Positions 50,407-60,998 are shown, counted from the first letter of the stretch. The stretch: 64,000 nt of DNA from Magicicada septendecula (GCA_034769895.1 CM068370.1:45312344-45376343), one strand, 5' to 3'. Numbers and translations: made by a program. The notes: generated by a model not told the origin, from the letters alone.

Positions 50407-50679
50407 ATATGAATATATAAATATTTATATTTTTATATACATGGGCATAAAAACCAACAACTGCCACTTGTAATATACTCCGTTATTAGTTTAATTTGGA
50501 AGATAATAGTTTTTTGTATAGTCAAAGACCGTCCACTCAGTTGATGAATCTATTTCTTAGCAGTTCTTTCTATTCATACAAAGTACGAGGGCTGTCCAGA
50601 AAGTAACTTACATTTTAGAATAAATAAATAAAAAAATAAAAAAAAATTTATTTACACAGTTGAAAACTACATTCTTAGA

Positions 50680-51725
50680 CTATTTTTCCACATAGTCGCC
50701 ATTCAAGTTAAACCACTTATCGTAACGATTTACGAGTTTTTGAAAGCCCTCATCGTAAAAATCTGCTGCCTGTGATTTCAGCCATTCATTTACGCCCGCC
50801 TTCAGCTCTTGGTCGTCTTCAAAGCGCTGTGTTGCCAGCCACTTTTTCATACGCATGAACAGGTGATAATCGCTCGGTGCCAGATCAGGGCTGTATGGGG
50901 GATGATTGAAAAGCTCCCATCCAAACTTTCCCAGAAGTTCTTGCGTTCGTGATGCTGTATGCGGTCGGCCGTTGTCATGGAAGAACAATACCCCGGAGCT
51001 CAACTTACCGCGTCGCTTGTTTTGGATTGCTCTCCGCAGCTTTTTTAAGGTTTCACAGTAAACCTTGGAGTTAATTGTGGTACCCCGTTCCATAAACTCT
51101 ATGTCCCAAAAAACTGTCACCATCATATATTCCTTGCTGACAAGGTCTGCACACACTTCCTCGGTTTTTGGGCGAGCGAGTATAGCCCCATTCTATGGGT
51201 TGATTTTTTGTTCCACAATTAACGTACCTAACCCAGGTTTCATTCCCCGTTACAATACGGTCCAGTAGAGAATCACCATCCTTGCCGTAGGCATGAAGAA
51301 ATGACAATGCTGATGCCATCCGCTGGTTTTTGTGCATTTCTGTAAGCATGTTCGGGACCCATTGCGCACAAAACTTATGGTAATCAAGCTTTATTGTGAC
51401 AACTTCATGAAACAAACTACGTGAAATTTGAAGAAACTCTGTAATCGTAAATAGGCGATTTTCACAGATTTTTTTTATTGATTTTCTCCACCAATTTGTT
51501 AGTAAGAACACTTGGCCGGCCACTCCGCTCATCATCGTGCACATTGGTGCGGCCATTTTTAAACAGAACATACCACTGCCTTACTCCTACCTCACTCATT
51601 ACATTCTTCCCATACACCTCACACAGTCGCCGATGAATGTCCACCGGTCTGCAGTTTTCTGCTTGCAGAAATCGTATTACTGAGCGCACTTCAGAGCTCG
51701 CGGAATTTTCAATTGCAGCACTCAT
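50680..51725 (-). pseudogene. mariner transposase, frameshifted, first catalytic Asp lost
   Basis: Starts MSAAIENSASSEVRSVIRFL at 51725. The N-terminal HTH part contains YGKNVMSEVGVRQWYVLFKN and DDERSGRP. A frame break occurs near 51470, then WVPNMLTEMHKNQR and VTGNETWV, then a second break near 51100-51160. It ends with HDNGRPHTA and YSPDLAPSDYH, giving the D34D spacing typical of mariner. The first catalytic residue, Asp in TGDETW, is Asn here (VTGNETWV). Two frameshifts and this change make it inactive. The stop is at 50680. Confidence 0.9.
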
Positions 51726-52522
51726 TTTAAAAATTATTATTGAAGCACAGAAACACAACACAGACCTATACCGGCCCGAGCTGGATGCGTACCGAGTCAT
51801 GCCTCCCGTGTCACCAAGATGGCGGCGCTAGCCACTCCCCATGCCGCCCACACTTAGGGATGGCAACATTGATTGGTATATCGATATATCGGTCTTTCGA
51901 TATATCGTAACAGCTATTTCGATATATGATATATTGCTTGGAATATATCGATATATTACGACATATCGGTAAGACCGATATATGAGCCAATGACCGCAAG
52001 CTCTCAGTCTGCACTGCTGTCCAACTCCAATTCCAATGCAATGTGTGTTGCACGAGCACGACAAAAAATCCCGACGTTGTTTATATCAGATAGTAATAAA
52101 TTAATCTCATTATTAACCCTCTAATGGTAAGATGCGGGTCGGATCCGACCCATGCGCAATTGTTCCGAACATCTCTCCATTCTAACTTTTCTCCAAACGG
52201 TTAACACTAAGATACCCTCTCAGTCATTCATAGGAATAACCCGTTTCCAGGTAATTGTTCCTCGATCACTGTGTTTGTTTTTTCCGGGCACTTCTCTTTT
52301 CGGGTCGGATGCGACCCGACCTTACCAAAAATGCTTTAAAATTTTTCAACGCTTCCTATATATTTTTTGCAGTTTCGTAAGAATGTATATGGCTTGTGAA
52401 CTTTATACATACGTAGGCCTAGTACTGTAACTAATGTTTAGTCTTGTTTTGTAGACTAAACATGAACACAACACTTACCATTGTTTTGTAATTTTGTAAC
52501 CAGTGTAACTTCTCGAGTTGTA

Positions 52523-55416
52523 TAGGAAAAGGTGGTAATATGGGCCCCCACTTTTCTTTTCTGCCATAACCTTCATAAATCAACAGTTTTTAGTCTGAAT
52601 TTTACAGAAAACATACTTCATTTTGTTTTCCATTGTTTTGTTGTATAATAGGCCGAATTTCTTTGCGTTTTGTGAAATAAAAAATAAAAAAGCTATAACA
52701 TTACACTTTTGAAAAAAAATGTTTTGTGCTGGTAATATGAGCCCCATGATAAAAACCATTATTACAGTATAAAATTTACAATTTTATTGATACAATCTGT
52801 ACAGGTATAAGTAAAAAAATATTACAGTCAAATACATTATGTAAAAAAGGAATTAAACAATTTTTTTAATTATAAAAAGTCAAATTTTACCAAGTTTGCT
52901 ATGTTTATTTGCAAAAGTCACATACATAATAGTCTTTTTCACATCCGGCACACTCATTATGAGCCCACACTTCACAAAGCATACATTGGACCCATAGTTC
53001 TCCCTTGCTGTCATTCGAAAATAGACTCTCACAAAAAAGGCAAGCTGCGTCGTCTTGGTCAGGTTTTGTAACGCCAAAAGGAGTATCAAGAACAGATTCA
53101 CCAGAGTCGATGTCTGAATATGTTGATTCTTTGTCCGACTCTTCTGTACTTAGCACCAACTTTCTTTTGCACGATTTCATAGACGGTTTATTTTTAATTC
53201 CTTTTGTTTTGATTGCAGTTGTCAAATTTTTTACCTGTTTAAAATCTTTTTTCTCCTTTCCTACATTAGAACACTTGCCTCCTGCTTCTAAAAGAGCAAT
53301 TCTGTATGGTGAGGACGTAATCAATGCTGCTTTGGCAGGTTTAGGACCCTTATTAGTTATCTTTCTTTTTGGCTTGGGGATAGGCCAAATATCTTTTGGA
53401 GAAACAACGTTCCCTGTTGATTTGTTTTTATTGGTGAAACTACAAACGCTCGAAGGGCCCGCTTCTTCCAAATCTCTAGCACAAGGCTGGTGTAGGATGG
53501 AATGTGGATTTGTAACACATCTGGTGGGTGTTTCCAAAGATGAACTACGTGGTTCACGATTCAGTAATACAGAATTGGTTGAAGTTAAAGTGGAGGTCTG
53601 GTTGCTGCCAACGGAACTGGAGCAAATACCTGCATCGTGAGAATTGAGTACCATATCTGTGAAAGATTTAACATTTATCATTTTACTCCGACCTTTGCTT
53701 GTTTGCAGAACCGCTGTATTTTCTGCTTCAGTGGTGTCAGTTGCAAATTCTACTTCACTAAATATCTTTCGATTGCAGGGAAAAATTCCCGTAACCCCGA
53801 ATCCATTCACAGCAATTGCCCCAGACTGGCATGTCAAGTAGGCCTTCCCAAATAGTTCGGCGATATCATATGGACCAACAGGTCTGTTGTTGTGACGCAT
53901 CCACAGACGTATATTTTCGCTGTAATGGTGCTTTAACGGTCCCATAAATGACTTGTCCAGTGGCTGGAGTTTATGCGTTGTGTGAGGGGGAAGACTGACG
54001 ATTGATACATGACTCTCTCGGGCAAGATCCACGACATCAATATTTTTTGTATGAGTGTTGTGCCCGTCAAGGATGAGAAGTATGGGGTCATTTTCTGTAG
54101 GTTTGGTCTTTTGTATAAAATGTTTGAACCAATCGGTGAATAAATTGGCCTGAATCCATCCAGAGGGATGACACTTTCCAATGGACCCTGGAGGGGAACC
54201 TTTCATCAGAGTCTCGGTCATATTCTTTCTTGGGAAAATCAGTAAAGGGGGCACAAAGGTCCCCCCTGCACTCATGGAACACACCACTGTCACTAAAGAT
54301 CCCCTCTCCGCAGAACTCAACGCTCCAATTTGTCGCTTGCCTTTCAACCCAACAACCCGTGGGATCTTGCTTTGAACTACAGATATTCCCGTCTCGTCCA
54401 CATTGAAGACTCTGTCTGGTGGATAGGTATGTTTCTCATATTCAGTTTCCAAGATGTCAAAAAAATGGTTGACGGCGTCTTTATTGAAGCCATTTGCCCG
54501 TGAAAATGAAGTTGCAGCTGGTTTCAGAACAGATAAAACATTTTTATGACGATTCATAAAATGATCAAACCAAGCTCTACCAGCAAGCCCACCAGAGAAT
54601 GGATGTTTTAGCCCATTCCTTTCACATAATTGATATGCTAATCGTCGTACATCTTGTCTTGTTAATCCATAGAACTTACGTTCCATGATCAATAAATACT
54701 GGACTAATTCTTCTTCAAGGGCTTCAGGAATAATTGGCTTTCGTCCCAATTTTGTGCATGCAGCCTCTTCAGGGAGTTTCTTGAGACGCGATAGTCTCTG
54801 AAGTGTAGCTCTTGGGACACAAAATATTTTGGAAGCTTTTTTCAAACCAATTACATTATCTTGTACAGCCTTTATAGCTTTGGCCATGTCTTCTTTATTC
54901 CAGAGTTTTCTATGTACTTTTTTCTGTGGGTCTAGTACTTTTCGAGGCATCTGCAACAAAGATCAATATGCTCTATAGTGGTTGTAATATGGGCCCCTTA
55001 CAAATGGGGCTCATATAACCAGCACGTTTGGGGGCTCATCTTACCACCTTCGCCATGTTGAAAAACAACGATAATAACCTCGACAACTTATGCCTAATCT
55101 TAAGCCGTTGTTATAGCTACGTAACCTTTGAAACTCGATCAATCGAAATTAATAATCACCCCACGTAAACACCTTCGAATATGTAGTGTAATATAGTTGA
55201 AATGTCTTACCTTGCAAAGTTTTCTTCAGAGGAAAAAACAAAAACACTTCTCTACGCACGTGGTTTTAACAGAAACTGGCGCGAGCGCATCTAGCGGCGA
55301 AGCTATGAACTTCTACTAATAATTCCTGCTGCTGCCACAAGAATACAGTCGTTGATTTATCGGATACTATGGGGGCTCATATTACATGCAGGGGCCCATA
55401 ATACCACCTTTGCCTC
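52523..55416 (-). mobile_element. pogo-like element, apparently complete
   Basis: Inverted ends share AAAGGTGGTA then TATGGGCCCC, next to TA at 52521-52522 and TA at 55417-55418. The element is 2.9 kb and carries one uninterrupted transposase. A second inverted GGGGGCTCAT/TGGGCCC motif set lies near 55030. It is the innermost and, by its intact frame, probably one of the youngest insertions of the stack. Confidence 0.85.
52905..54959 (-). CDS. pogo-family (Tigger/jerky-like) transposase with C-terminal zinc finger
   Basis: A 684-residue open frame with no stop or frameshift. From the upstream Met: a psq-type HTH (about residues 20-57, NKEDMAKAIKAVQDN), a CENP-B-type HTH (about 70-145, with HFMNRHKNVLS), then the DDE domain with VFNVDETG (D188), LLILDGHNTH (D298) and LQPLDKSF (D335), 36 residues between the last two. 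The C-terminus (about 640-684) has a Cys/His array, CLFCESLF to CDFCK, resembling a PHD finger. The second Met (MPRKVLD, 54950) directly follows TTGTTGCAG, a good splice acceptor, so the real start may be there, after a 5' intron. Function: DNA cutting and joining of the element in the nucleus. All catalytic residues are present, so activity is possible. Confidence 0.92.
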   Translation of the reverse strand: MLQMPRKVLDPQKKVHRKLWNKEDMAKAIKAVQDNVIGLKKASKIFCVPRATLQRLSRLKKLPEEAACTKLGRKPIIPEALEEELVQYLLIMERKFYGLTRQDVRRLAYQLCERNGLKHPFSGGLAGRAWFDHFMNRHKNVLSVLKPAATSFSRANGFNKDAVNHFFDILETEYEKHTYPPDRVFNVDETGISVVQSKIPRVVGLKGKRQIGALSSAERGSLVTVVCSMSAGGTFVPPLLIFPRKNMTETLMKGSPPGSIGKCHPSGWIQANLFTDWFKHFIQKTKPTENDPILLILDGHNTHTKNIDVVDLARESHVSIVSLPPHTTHKLQPLDKSFMGPLKHHYSENIRLWMRHNNRPVGPYDIAELFGKAYLTCQSGAIAVNGFGVTGIFPCNRKIFSEVEFATDTTEAENTAVLQTSKGRSKMINVKSFTDMVLNSHDAGICSSSVGSNQTSTLTSTNSVLLNREPRSSSLETPTRCVTNPHSILHQPCARDLEEAGPSSVCSFTNKNKSTGNVVSPKDIWPIPKPKRKITNKGPKPAKAALITSSPYRIALLEAGGKCSNVGKEKKDFKQVKNLTTAIKTKGIKNKPSMKSCKRKLVLSTEESDKESTYSDIDSGESVLDTPFGVTKPDQDDAACLFCESLFSNDSKGELWVQCMLCEVWAHNECAGCEKDYYVCDFCK

Positions 55417-55756
55417 TATCTGTTGCAATGTATCTCCAAAGTCGAGCCTAGACATCAACAATCGTATATTTTGGAATGTGTTCATGTTACGATTCACGAA
55501 AAAGCGTAGTAGTAGGCCTATATGGTTGACATTGCTCTGGCATCATAGCAATACTAACACGTGTAAGAGCCAGACAGTACCACTGAGTGGACAATAGAAT
55601 ACAACTTGCTCTAATTACTGTGACTTTTTCATTGAATTTAGATTTTCTTCTTGGATTTCGTTGTCCATGACGTGTCCGTTACTTAACTAAATATCACTAT
55701 AATATTGACGACTCGGAACAAAGTTTTTTATAAGTAAAAACGTAAAGTTTTACCTT

Positions 55757-55803
55757 ACAGCCTAAACCGGCTTTCACCTATAGAAGGCTTCATCAGAGGC
55801 TGT
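55757..55803 (-). ncRNA. hammerhead ribozyme, left arm
   Basis: Minus strand, 47 nt: helix I ACAGCCU/AGGCUGU (7 bp perfect), CUGAUGA, extra A, helix II GCCU/AGGU, GAAA, helix III AGCC/GGUU and cleavage U. Identical in design to the right copy. Confidence 0.87.
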
Positions 55804-55996
55804 CGTTAGTAGCGCTGCTCGTCTTGTTGTTGGCGACGAGAAAGTGTTTCGAAAGATTGAAGCTGTGTGTGTGTGGTGAGATGTGTTCGAATAATGCGTG
55901 CGATTTGATTTCAATGAGGTGGTTTGCGAAGGTAGATTCTGTAGTGGTGTGGAGTGCTTTTGTGTGTTCAATGTATCTGTGTGTGTGTGTGAACAA
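55774..55996 (-). pseudogene. PLE GIY-YIG C-terminal fragment, left arm, deleted
   Basis: Minus-strand frame RYIEHTKALHTTTESTFANH followed directly by IKSHALFEHIS; the middle part seen in the right arm is missing. The stop is in the 55774-55795 region, frame-dependent. A truncated mirror copy of the right arm. Confidence 0.75.
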
Positions 55997-56019
55997 AGAC
56001 AGAAAACAACAAATTCATA

Positions 56020-56571
56020 ACACTAACATACATCAACAAACAAACTGAAAAAATTGCCCACAAATTCAAAAAAGCAGGATACAGAATCGCTTACAAAACT
56101 ACTAACAAAACAGAACACACACTATCAAAACGCATGCCCAAAGCACAAAACAAATTCGATCTACCCGGTGTATATAAACTAAATTGTTCAAATTGCAGTA
56201 AATTCTACATAGGCCAGACAGGACGTAGCTTCAAACAGAGATACATTGAACACACAAAAGCACTCCACACCACTACAGAATCTACCTTCGCAAACCACCT
56301 CATTGAAGCAAACCACACATATAAAAACATCGACAATAACATGAACATACTACACGTACACACAAAAGGCCGAAAACTAGACACTCTAGAACAATTAGAA
56401 ATATACAAACACACAAAAACAAATAAAAACGACATCCTAAACGAACAGACACAATTCAAATCACACGCATTATTCGAACACATCTCACCATACACACACA
56501 GCTTCAATCTTTCGAAACACTTTCTCGTCGCCAACAACAAGACGAGCAGCGCTACTAACGACAGCCTCTGA
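56020..56571 (+). pseudogene. PLE GIY-YIG fragment, right arm
   Basis: Open frame from about 56020 (KIAHKFKKAGYRIAYKTTN) through GVYKLNCSNCSKFYIGQTGR, a complete GIY-YIG motif, RYIEHTKALHTTTESTFANH and LEQLEIYKHTK, to the stop at 56571. The RT domain is absent. The nuclease domain is intact within the frame, but there is no full PLE protein. It is the best preserved GIY-YIG in the window. Confidence 0.82.
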
Positions 56572-56607
56572 TGAAGCCTTCTATAGGTGAAAGCCGGTTT
56601 AGGCTGT
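56561..56607 (+). ncRNA. hammerhead ribozyme, right arm
   Basis: Helix I 56561-56567 with 56601-56607, CTGATGA at 56568-56574, extra A, helix II 56576-56588, GAAA at 56589-56592, predicted cleavage after 56600. The best-paired hammerhead of the window. Confidence 0.87.
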
Positions 56608-56713
56608 AAGGTAAAACTTTACGTTTTTACTTATAAAAAACTTTGTATTCCGAGTCGTCAATATTATAGTGATATTTAGTTAGATTTTCTATTCATTTTT
56701 TATTTTTTGCATA

Positions 56714-57652
56714 ATGGCTTGTAACAAAATATTGTACACTGCTGAAGAAATATTAGCAGAGTTTCAAAGGCAAGAAGAAGAAGACTCAGACTTAGAGGAA
56801 GAAGATTTTAACAAAGAAGTTTCCGAGACTGAAGATAACATTCTTATAGACAGCGATAACGAAGATGAGGAGTTCGACTTAGCTGAAGGGACACAGGGTT
56901 GTAGCAGTGCTGATGATTTTTTTTATTGTACTTCAAACAAGTTTTTAATATTTATGTCATTCTTGTAATAATGTTTAAACATTTAGAATACACTCAGACT
57001 CTATAAAATGTGGTGACACTTTGCATAAAGCACACGCATTTGTGGCAGTGGGGATTTTGATAGCAAAGTGGAGAAATTTTGAGTAGCCATGTGGGGAAAA
57101 GAGGACTGATTGACCTGGCAACACTGCCTATGAAAACACTGATCATGACAGGATTTTTGAATTAGGGAAAGACGAAGAAACCATCTGGACGAAAAACCGG
57201 TACGCTCCAAATTTTCACGAACCTCATCTTTAAATGTTATCACACACCTGCCCGGACCAAAAGGCGTTGCTCGAGGGATCGTTGATGAGGTACAATTGTT
57301 TTCTTTATTTGTAACCGATGAGATGCTGGAAAAAATTGTTCTCCACACTAACAGTGAAATAGAAAGATCGAAGATCAAATACCAATCTGTACAGTAGTTT
57401 ACATCTCCCCCAAACCCGATAGAGATAAGAGGTCTTATTGGGCTGTTGTATATGAGCGGTGTTTTGAAGAACTCTGGTTTATGTCTTAATGATATGTTTT
57501 CTGTAATCTATGGACCGGCTGTATTTCGCTGTTCAATGTCACAGAAAAGATTCTCTTTTCTAATCCAGAACTTACGATTTGACGACAAAACTATGAGAGA
57601 TCCAAGGAAGGATAAATTTGCGGCGTTTCGAGACCTTACCTTGCATGCGTAA
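56714..57652 (+). pseudogene. piggyBac transposase N-terminal half, broken
   Basis: Starts MACNKILYTAEEILAEF with the acidic stretch EEEDSDLEEEDF typical of piggyBac N-termini. After stops and frame changes come LPGPKGVARGIVDEVQLF, VTDEMLEKIVLHTN and, from 57446, LLYMSGVLKNSGL and FLIQNLRFDDKT, the conserved pre-catalytic region. The frame stops at AAFRDLTLHA and the piggyBac right end follows within 25 bp, so the DDD catalytic half and Cys-rich C-terminus were deleted. Inactive. Confidence 0.87.
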
Positions 57653-57732
57653 AAGTCCACCTTACCGTTAGAGGGTTGAAGTACTAAAACACAATTTGTT
57701 ACAACCTTATTAAAACATCATTTTAAGAGAAG

Positions 57733-58620
57733 TGAATTTAATGTTTTACATTTTTACTTCCATATTCCTTAAGGAAATGGAAGTATGGTGATGGCAAAAA
57801 AATCATGTTCGAGATTATTGCAGATTCTGATTGTACTACACTCAAAACATGAAAAAAAGTCGTTTTCCGAAAAGTGTCTGTGTAGATTTTTTTTTCTATG
57901 GCAAACGATAACTGCCGCAAATTCAAACAGAATCAAATAATTTTTTGCATATAGCCCTGATTTGTAGAGTACTCACGACCTATTGTTTTTGGTGAAGATC
58001 GGTTGAGGGAAAGGGGTAGTTTACCTGCAACGGTTTTTTTTTATCAAGGGAAATTTTTTTTGGCAAACGATAACAGCCGCAAATTCAAACAGAATTAAAT
58101 AATGTTTCGCATACAGCCCTGAATTGTAGAGTTCTCAAGACCTATTGTTTTTGGTGAAGATCGGTTAAGGGAAAGGGGTAGTTTACCTGCAACGTTTTTT
58201 TAACAAGGGTATTTTCTATGGCAAACGCTAACAGCCGCAAATTCAAACAGAATCAAATAATTTTTTGCATACAGCCCTGATTTGTAGAGTACTCAAGACC
58301 TATTGTTTTTGGTGAAGATCGGTTAAGGGGAAGGGGTAGTTTACCTGCAACGTTTTTTTATCAAGCGTATTTTCTATGGCAAACGATAACAGCCGCAAAT
58401 TCAAACAGAATCAAATAATTTTTTGCATACGTCCCTGAATTGTAGAGGTCTCAAGGATTTTCGATTTTGGTGAAGATCGGTTAAGGGGAAGGGGTAGTTT
58501 ACCTGCAACGTTTTACGTTTTAACAACAGTAAAGTACTTGAAAATTCATTTAAACTTTTTGAAACATTGGTAATTGTTAAAAATAAAATAATTTTGTTGC
58601 CAGGCAATAAAATTATAATT
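57733..58620 (+). repeat. dispersed repeat, copy B, with four 158-bp tandem units
   Basis: The 5' end has the near-palindrome CTTCCATATTCCTTAAGGAA continuing into ATGGAAGT. Then units starting at GGCAAACGATA begin at about 57899, 58062, 58219 and 58378 (163, 157 and 159 bp apart), each with AACAGAATCAAATAATTTTT, GGTGAAGATCGGTTAAGG and GGGTAGTTTACCTGCAACG. Copy A (47060) has only one unit. The matching 3' end appears at 60774-60830, so the middle may have been replaced by other insertions. Confidence 0.78.
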
Positions 58621-59049
58621 TTTTCATTTTAATGTAAATTATGTACGAGTTAATATCTTTATATATATAATTCTTCTGTACGTGTGTATGTCACTGAACT
58701 CCATGTATAAAATAATATATCGTTCGTGGCAGGTAAACATATCTCAGTTATGTAATGTTTACGTTTCCATTTTATTATTATGCCTACAGAAATAAAAAGG
58801 CAGGTACGACACACACACACAAAATTCGCGTTATTTCTGGCCTCACTCATGTTTATTTTCTTACATTTGCACGCTTTTTAAATGGAAAGTGCTGAAACCC
58901 ACACCAACATAACGCGTGCAAGCCGAAAAAATGGACATCAATTTGCTTCCTGTGGATCGCTGGGCAATGCAACTGCACGTGTTTACAGAGGAACGATTCA
59001 TAGACAGACTTTTCGTCTTTAGGGAATGAACCCTCTGCAAGATGCTGAG

Positions 59050-60256
59050 CAGTGGCGGCGATACGGCCCCCGCGGCGGGGGGGGGCTCCCGACCCTCATG
59101 GGGGGCCCCAATTGGCCCAGTCATGGGACATAACTTGTAACATGAAAAATAAGCGTAAACGAGTTGTAAAACGCTTCTTTGTTGAATTATCAGTTGACCA
59201 TAGAATTGACAACACACAGTGAAATCATTTGAAGTAAAAGTTTTCAATCCACAGGTTTTCATTCCTGACGCCTCAGAATTTAGTAAACTTCTCACAAGAG
59301 ACAATAGTGGAGAAAAGTAAGGCTCTGGCAAATGTGTATCCTGGTGACCTTTCCACATCTCTGCCTGACCAAGTAATATCCTTCAAAGCTCTGATGGCCA
59401 AAGAAATTGTACACAAGAAAAGAATTCGAGAAATGATGAATTTACTGGTTGAAGAAAACAGCTGCCTTATGAGTTGCCTCCCAGACTTAACTACACCTTT
59501 GCAGCTTTATTTAACCATACCTGTCACAACACCTACAGCGGAAAGAAGCTTTTCAAAAATTTAATTAATTAAATTAAGTCATACTTAAGAAGTACCATGG
59601 CCCAAACTCGGTTGAGTGACTTGGCACTGTTAAGCATTGAGCATGAAGAGACACAGAAAACTAATATCAACGAAGTGGTTGAAAAGTTCTTAGCTATAAA
59701 AAAAGAATACTAGGCTTAGGAAAACAGTGAACTTTGGTTGATCCTCATCTGTAAATATTGTACATTACTTGAGTTCGAGTGTTATTGAATTGGATTAGAC
59801 TTAAGGAGAACTTGTATAGAGTATATTCAAGAATTTTACAAATTCAGTTACAAACTAATTTAAATGTTTGAAAAAAGCTAGAATGTTACTTTGATATTCG
59901 TTTTTAAATAATAAATTTTTAACACTCTGTGTGCGGTACTGTTTCATAGTCTGAATTTAAATCTTTGACGTAAAAATAAATCATTCTTTTTATTTTGGTT
60001 TTTTTATAGTTTCTATAGAACTTTGTCTATTTAGCAACAATGAATTTTAAGAGTTTGTACACGTGTAAAACATCCTTTGCAAATTGCAAACGCTTTGTGA
60101 TAGACGAGAAAGTATTCACAAACCATTGTTGTGAAACACACGTAAATAGAAACTCATTTGAGTGTTTTCCCCTATTACGTATACAAAATTTAACCATTTT
60201 TATAGGGCCCCCTAATTAGTTTCGTGGGGGGGGGGGGTTTGTTAGCGCCGCCACTG
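59050..60256 (+). mobile_element. deleted hAT element with perfect 8-bp target duplication
   Basis: Flanked by exact ATGCTGAG at 59042-59049 and 60257-60264. Inverted ends CAGTGGCGGCGATACG and CAGTGGCGGCGCTAAC, with G-runs just inside both ends. 1.2 kb. It encodes only the C-terminal part of a hAT transposase. Confidence 0.92.
59225..59713 (+). pseudogene. hAT transposase C-terminal fragment (ZMYM-like)
   Basis: Frames in series: VFNPQVFIPDASEFSKLL, a frame change near 59307, then VYPGDLSTSLPDQVISFKAL, LTIPVTTPTAERSFSKI (the hAT dimerisation signature), a frame break and YLRSTMAQTRLSDLALLSIE, ending with a stop at about 59713. Most of the catalytic domain is missing. The signature fits the ZMYM-like hAT group. 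Confidence 0.82.
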
Positions 60257-60773
60257 ATGCTGAGGGTCCATGAGTGACTTCGGAGCGCTCCTTCTTTTTC
60301 GCGCGTTTGTTCTGTGAAACATACACTGTAGATTCGCTGCTTTACTCTACGCAACGCTCAATAGGAAATGTTGAAAATTTTTGTCCACAGCGTACCCTCA
60401 TTCACACTAAACCTGCTCTGATGTTTTAATTACGGACATCATAATATTAAAACTTTGGAAACTTGAGCACTACTTAATGGAGATCAATCATTAACTTATA
60501 CAAGCCATTAATTTTATGCATATATTTTATATATATGTGTACAACGTTATCGGCAACAAAGAAGTAGTTTTTGTTAAAATTCCTTCCCGGGATATTTGGC
60601 CGTAGTCCAATGTTTTCTACAAAACCAGACGTTTCGGCAATGCCATCGACTTCCATCATCAGTGAAAATCGAGTGCGATAACGTGAGGTGGTATACGTTA
60701 GTGACCACAGTACTGTGGTTAAGGCTGAAGCAGTAAGTAGAAAGTAGTTTCTATGGTAATATTTCATTTCGAA

Positions 60774-60830
60774 AATGATTTTAAATATAAATCTTAGAAT
60801 ATGGAAGTCATGTATGGTTCTCCATACCGA
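60774..60830 (+). repeat. dispersed repeat, 3' end of copy B
   Basis: TTTTAAATATAAATCTTAGA followed by ATGGAAGTCATGTATGG and TTCTCCATACCGATAT. It equals the 3' ends at 47925-47975 and 63047-63105 with few changes. Confidence 0.75.
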
Positions 60831-60998
60831 TATTTTAAATCAATAACAAAAATAACGATATATATCGTGTTTTTAGACATGTATCGATATAATCCAAAAA
60901 TATATAAATAACGTACATCGATAAATTTCAACTATCGATATATCGTTGCCATCCCTACCCATACTGAAACATAAGTTACTTTCTGGACAGCCCTCGTA

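Larger units (their letters stand above)
55649..56679. mobile_element. Penelope-like element, inverted dimer inside piggyBac
   Basis: Flanked by the 11-bp TTAGATTTTCT at 55638-55648 and 56680-56690. A one-sided tail of about 34 nt starts CTTGGATTTCGTTGT (55650), the same as in the 308-bp element at 48406. The left arm (55684-about 55996) and the right arm (about 56205-56679) mirror each other, but the left has an internal deletion in the GIY-YIG region. Each arm has an outward hammerhead. Confidence 0.88.
52117..57675 (+). mobile_element. piggyBac element with nested insertions
   Basis: The left end CCCTCTAATGGTAAGATG follows TTAA (52113-52116). The right end in reverse complement, CCCTCTAACGGTAAGGTGG, is next to TTGA (57676-57679), a one-base decay of TTAA. 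Inside are the pogo element, a PLE and an N-terminal piggyBac transposase remnant. The catalytic half of the gene is deleted just before the right end. Confidence 0.85.
51855..60957. mobile_element. hAT-like element inside mariner, host to nested insertions
   Basis: Inverted ends TAGGGATGGCAAC at 51855 and in reverse complement at 60957. Flanking 8-mers CCCACACT (51847-51854) and CCCATACT (60958-60965) match 7 of 8, as expected for hAT. Both subterminal regions contain many CGATATATCG-type repeats. No own transposase was found, so the original was probably a short MITE-like element (51855-52116 and about 60830-60957) later enlarged by piggyBac, pogo, PLE, hAT and repeat insertions. Confidence 0.82.
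50586..60996 (-). mobile_element. mariner element split by a hAT-like insertion
   Basis: Inverted ends CGAGGGCTGTCCAGAAAGTA at 50586 and, in reverse complement, ending at 60996, each next to a TA (50584-50585 and 60997-60998). The transposase lies on the minus strand at 50680-51725. The 5' leader is interrupted by the 9.1 kb hAT-like element 51855-60957. With that removed, the mariner is about 1.3 kb, the normal size. Confidence 0.92.
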
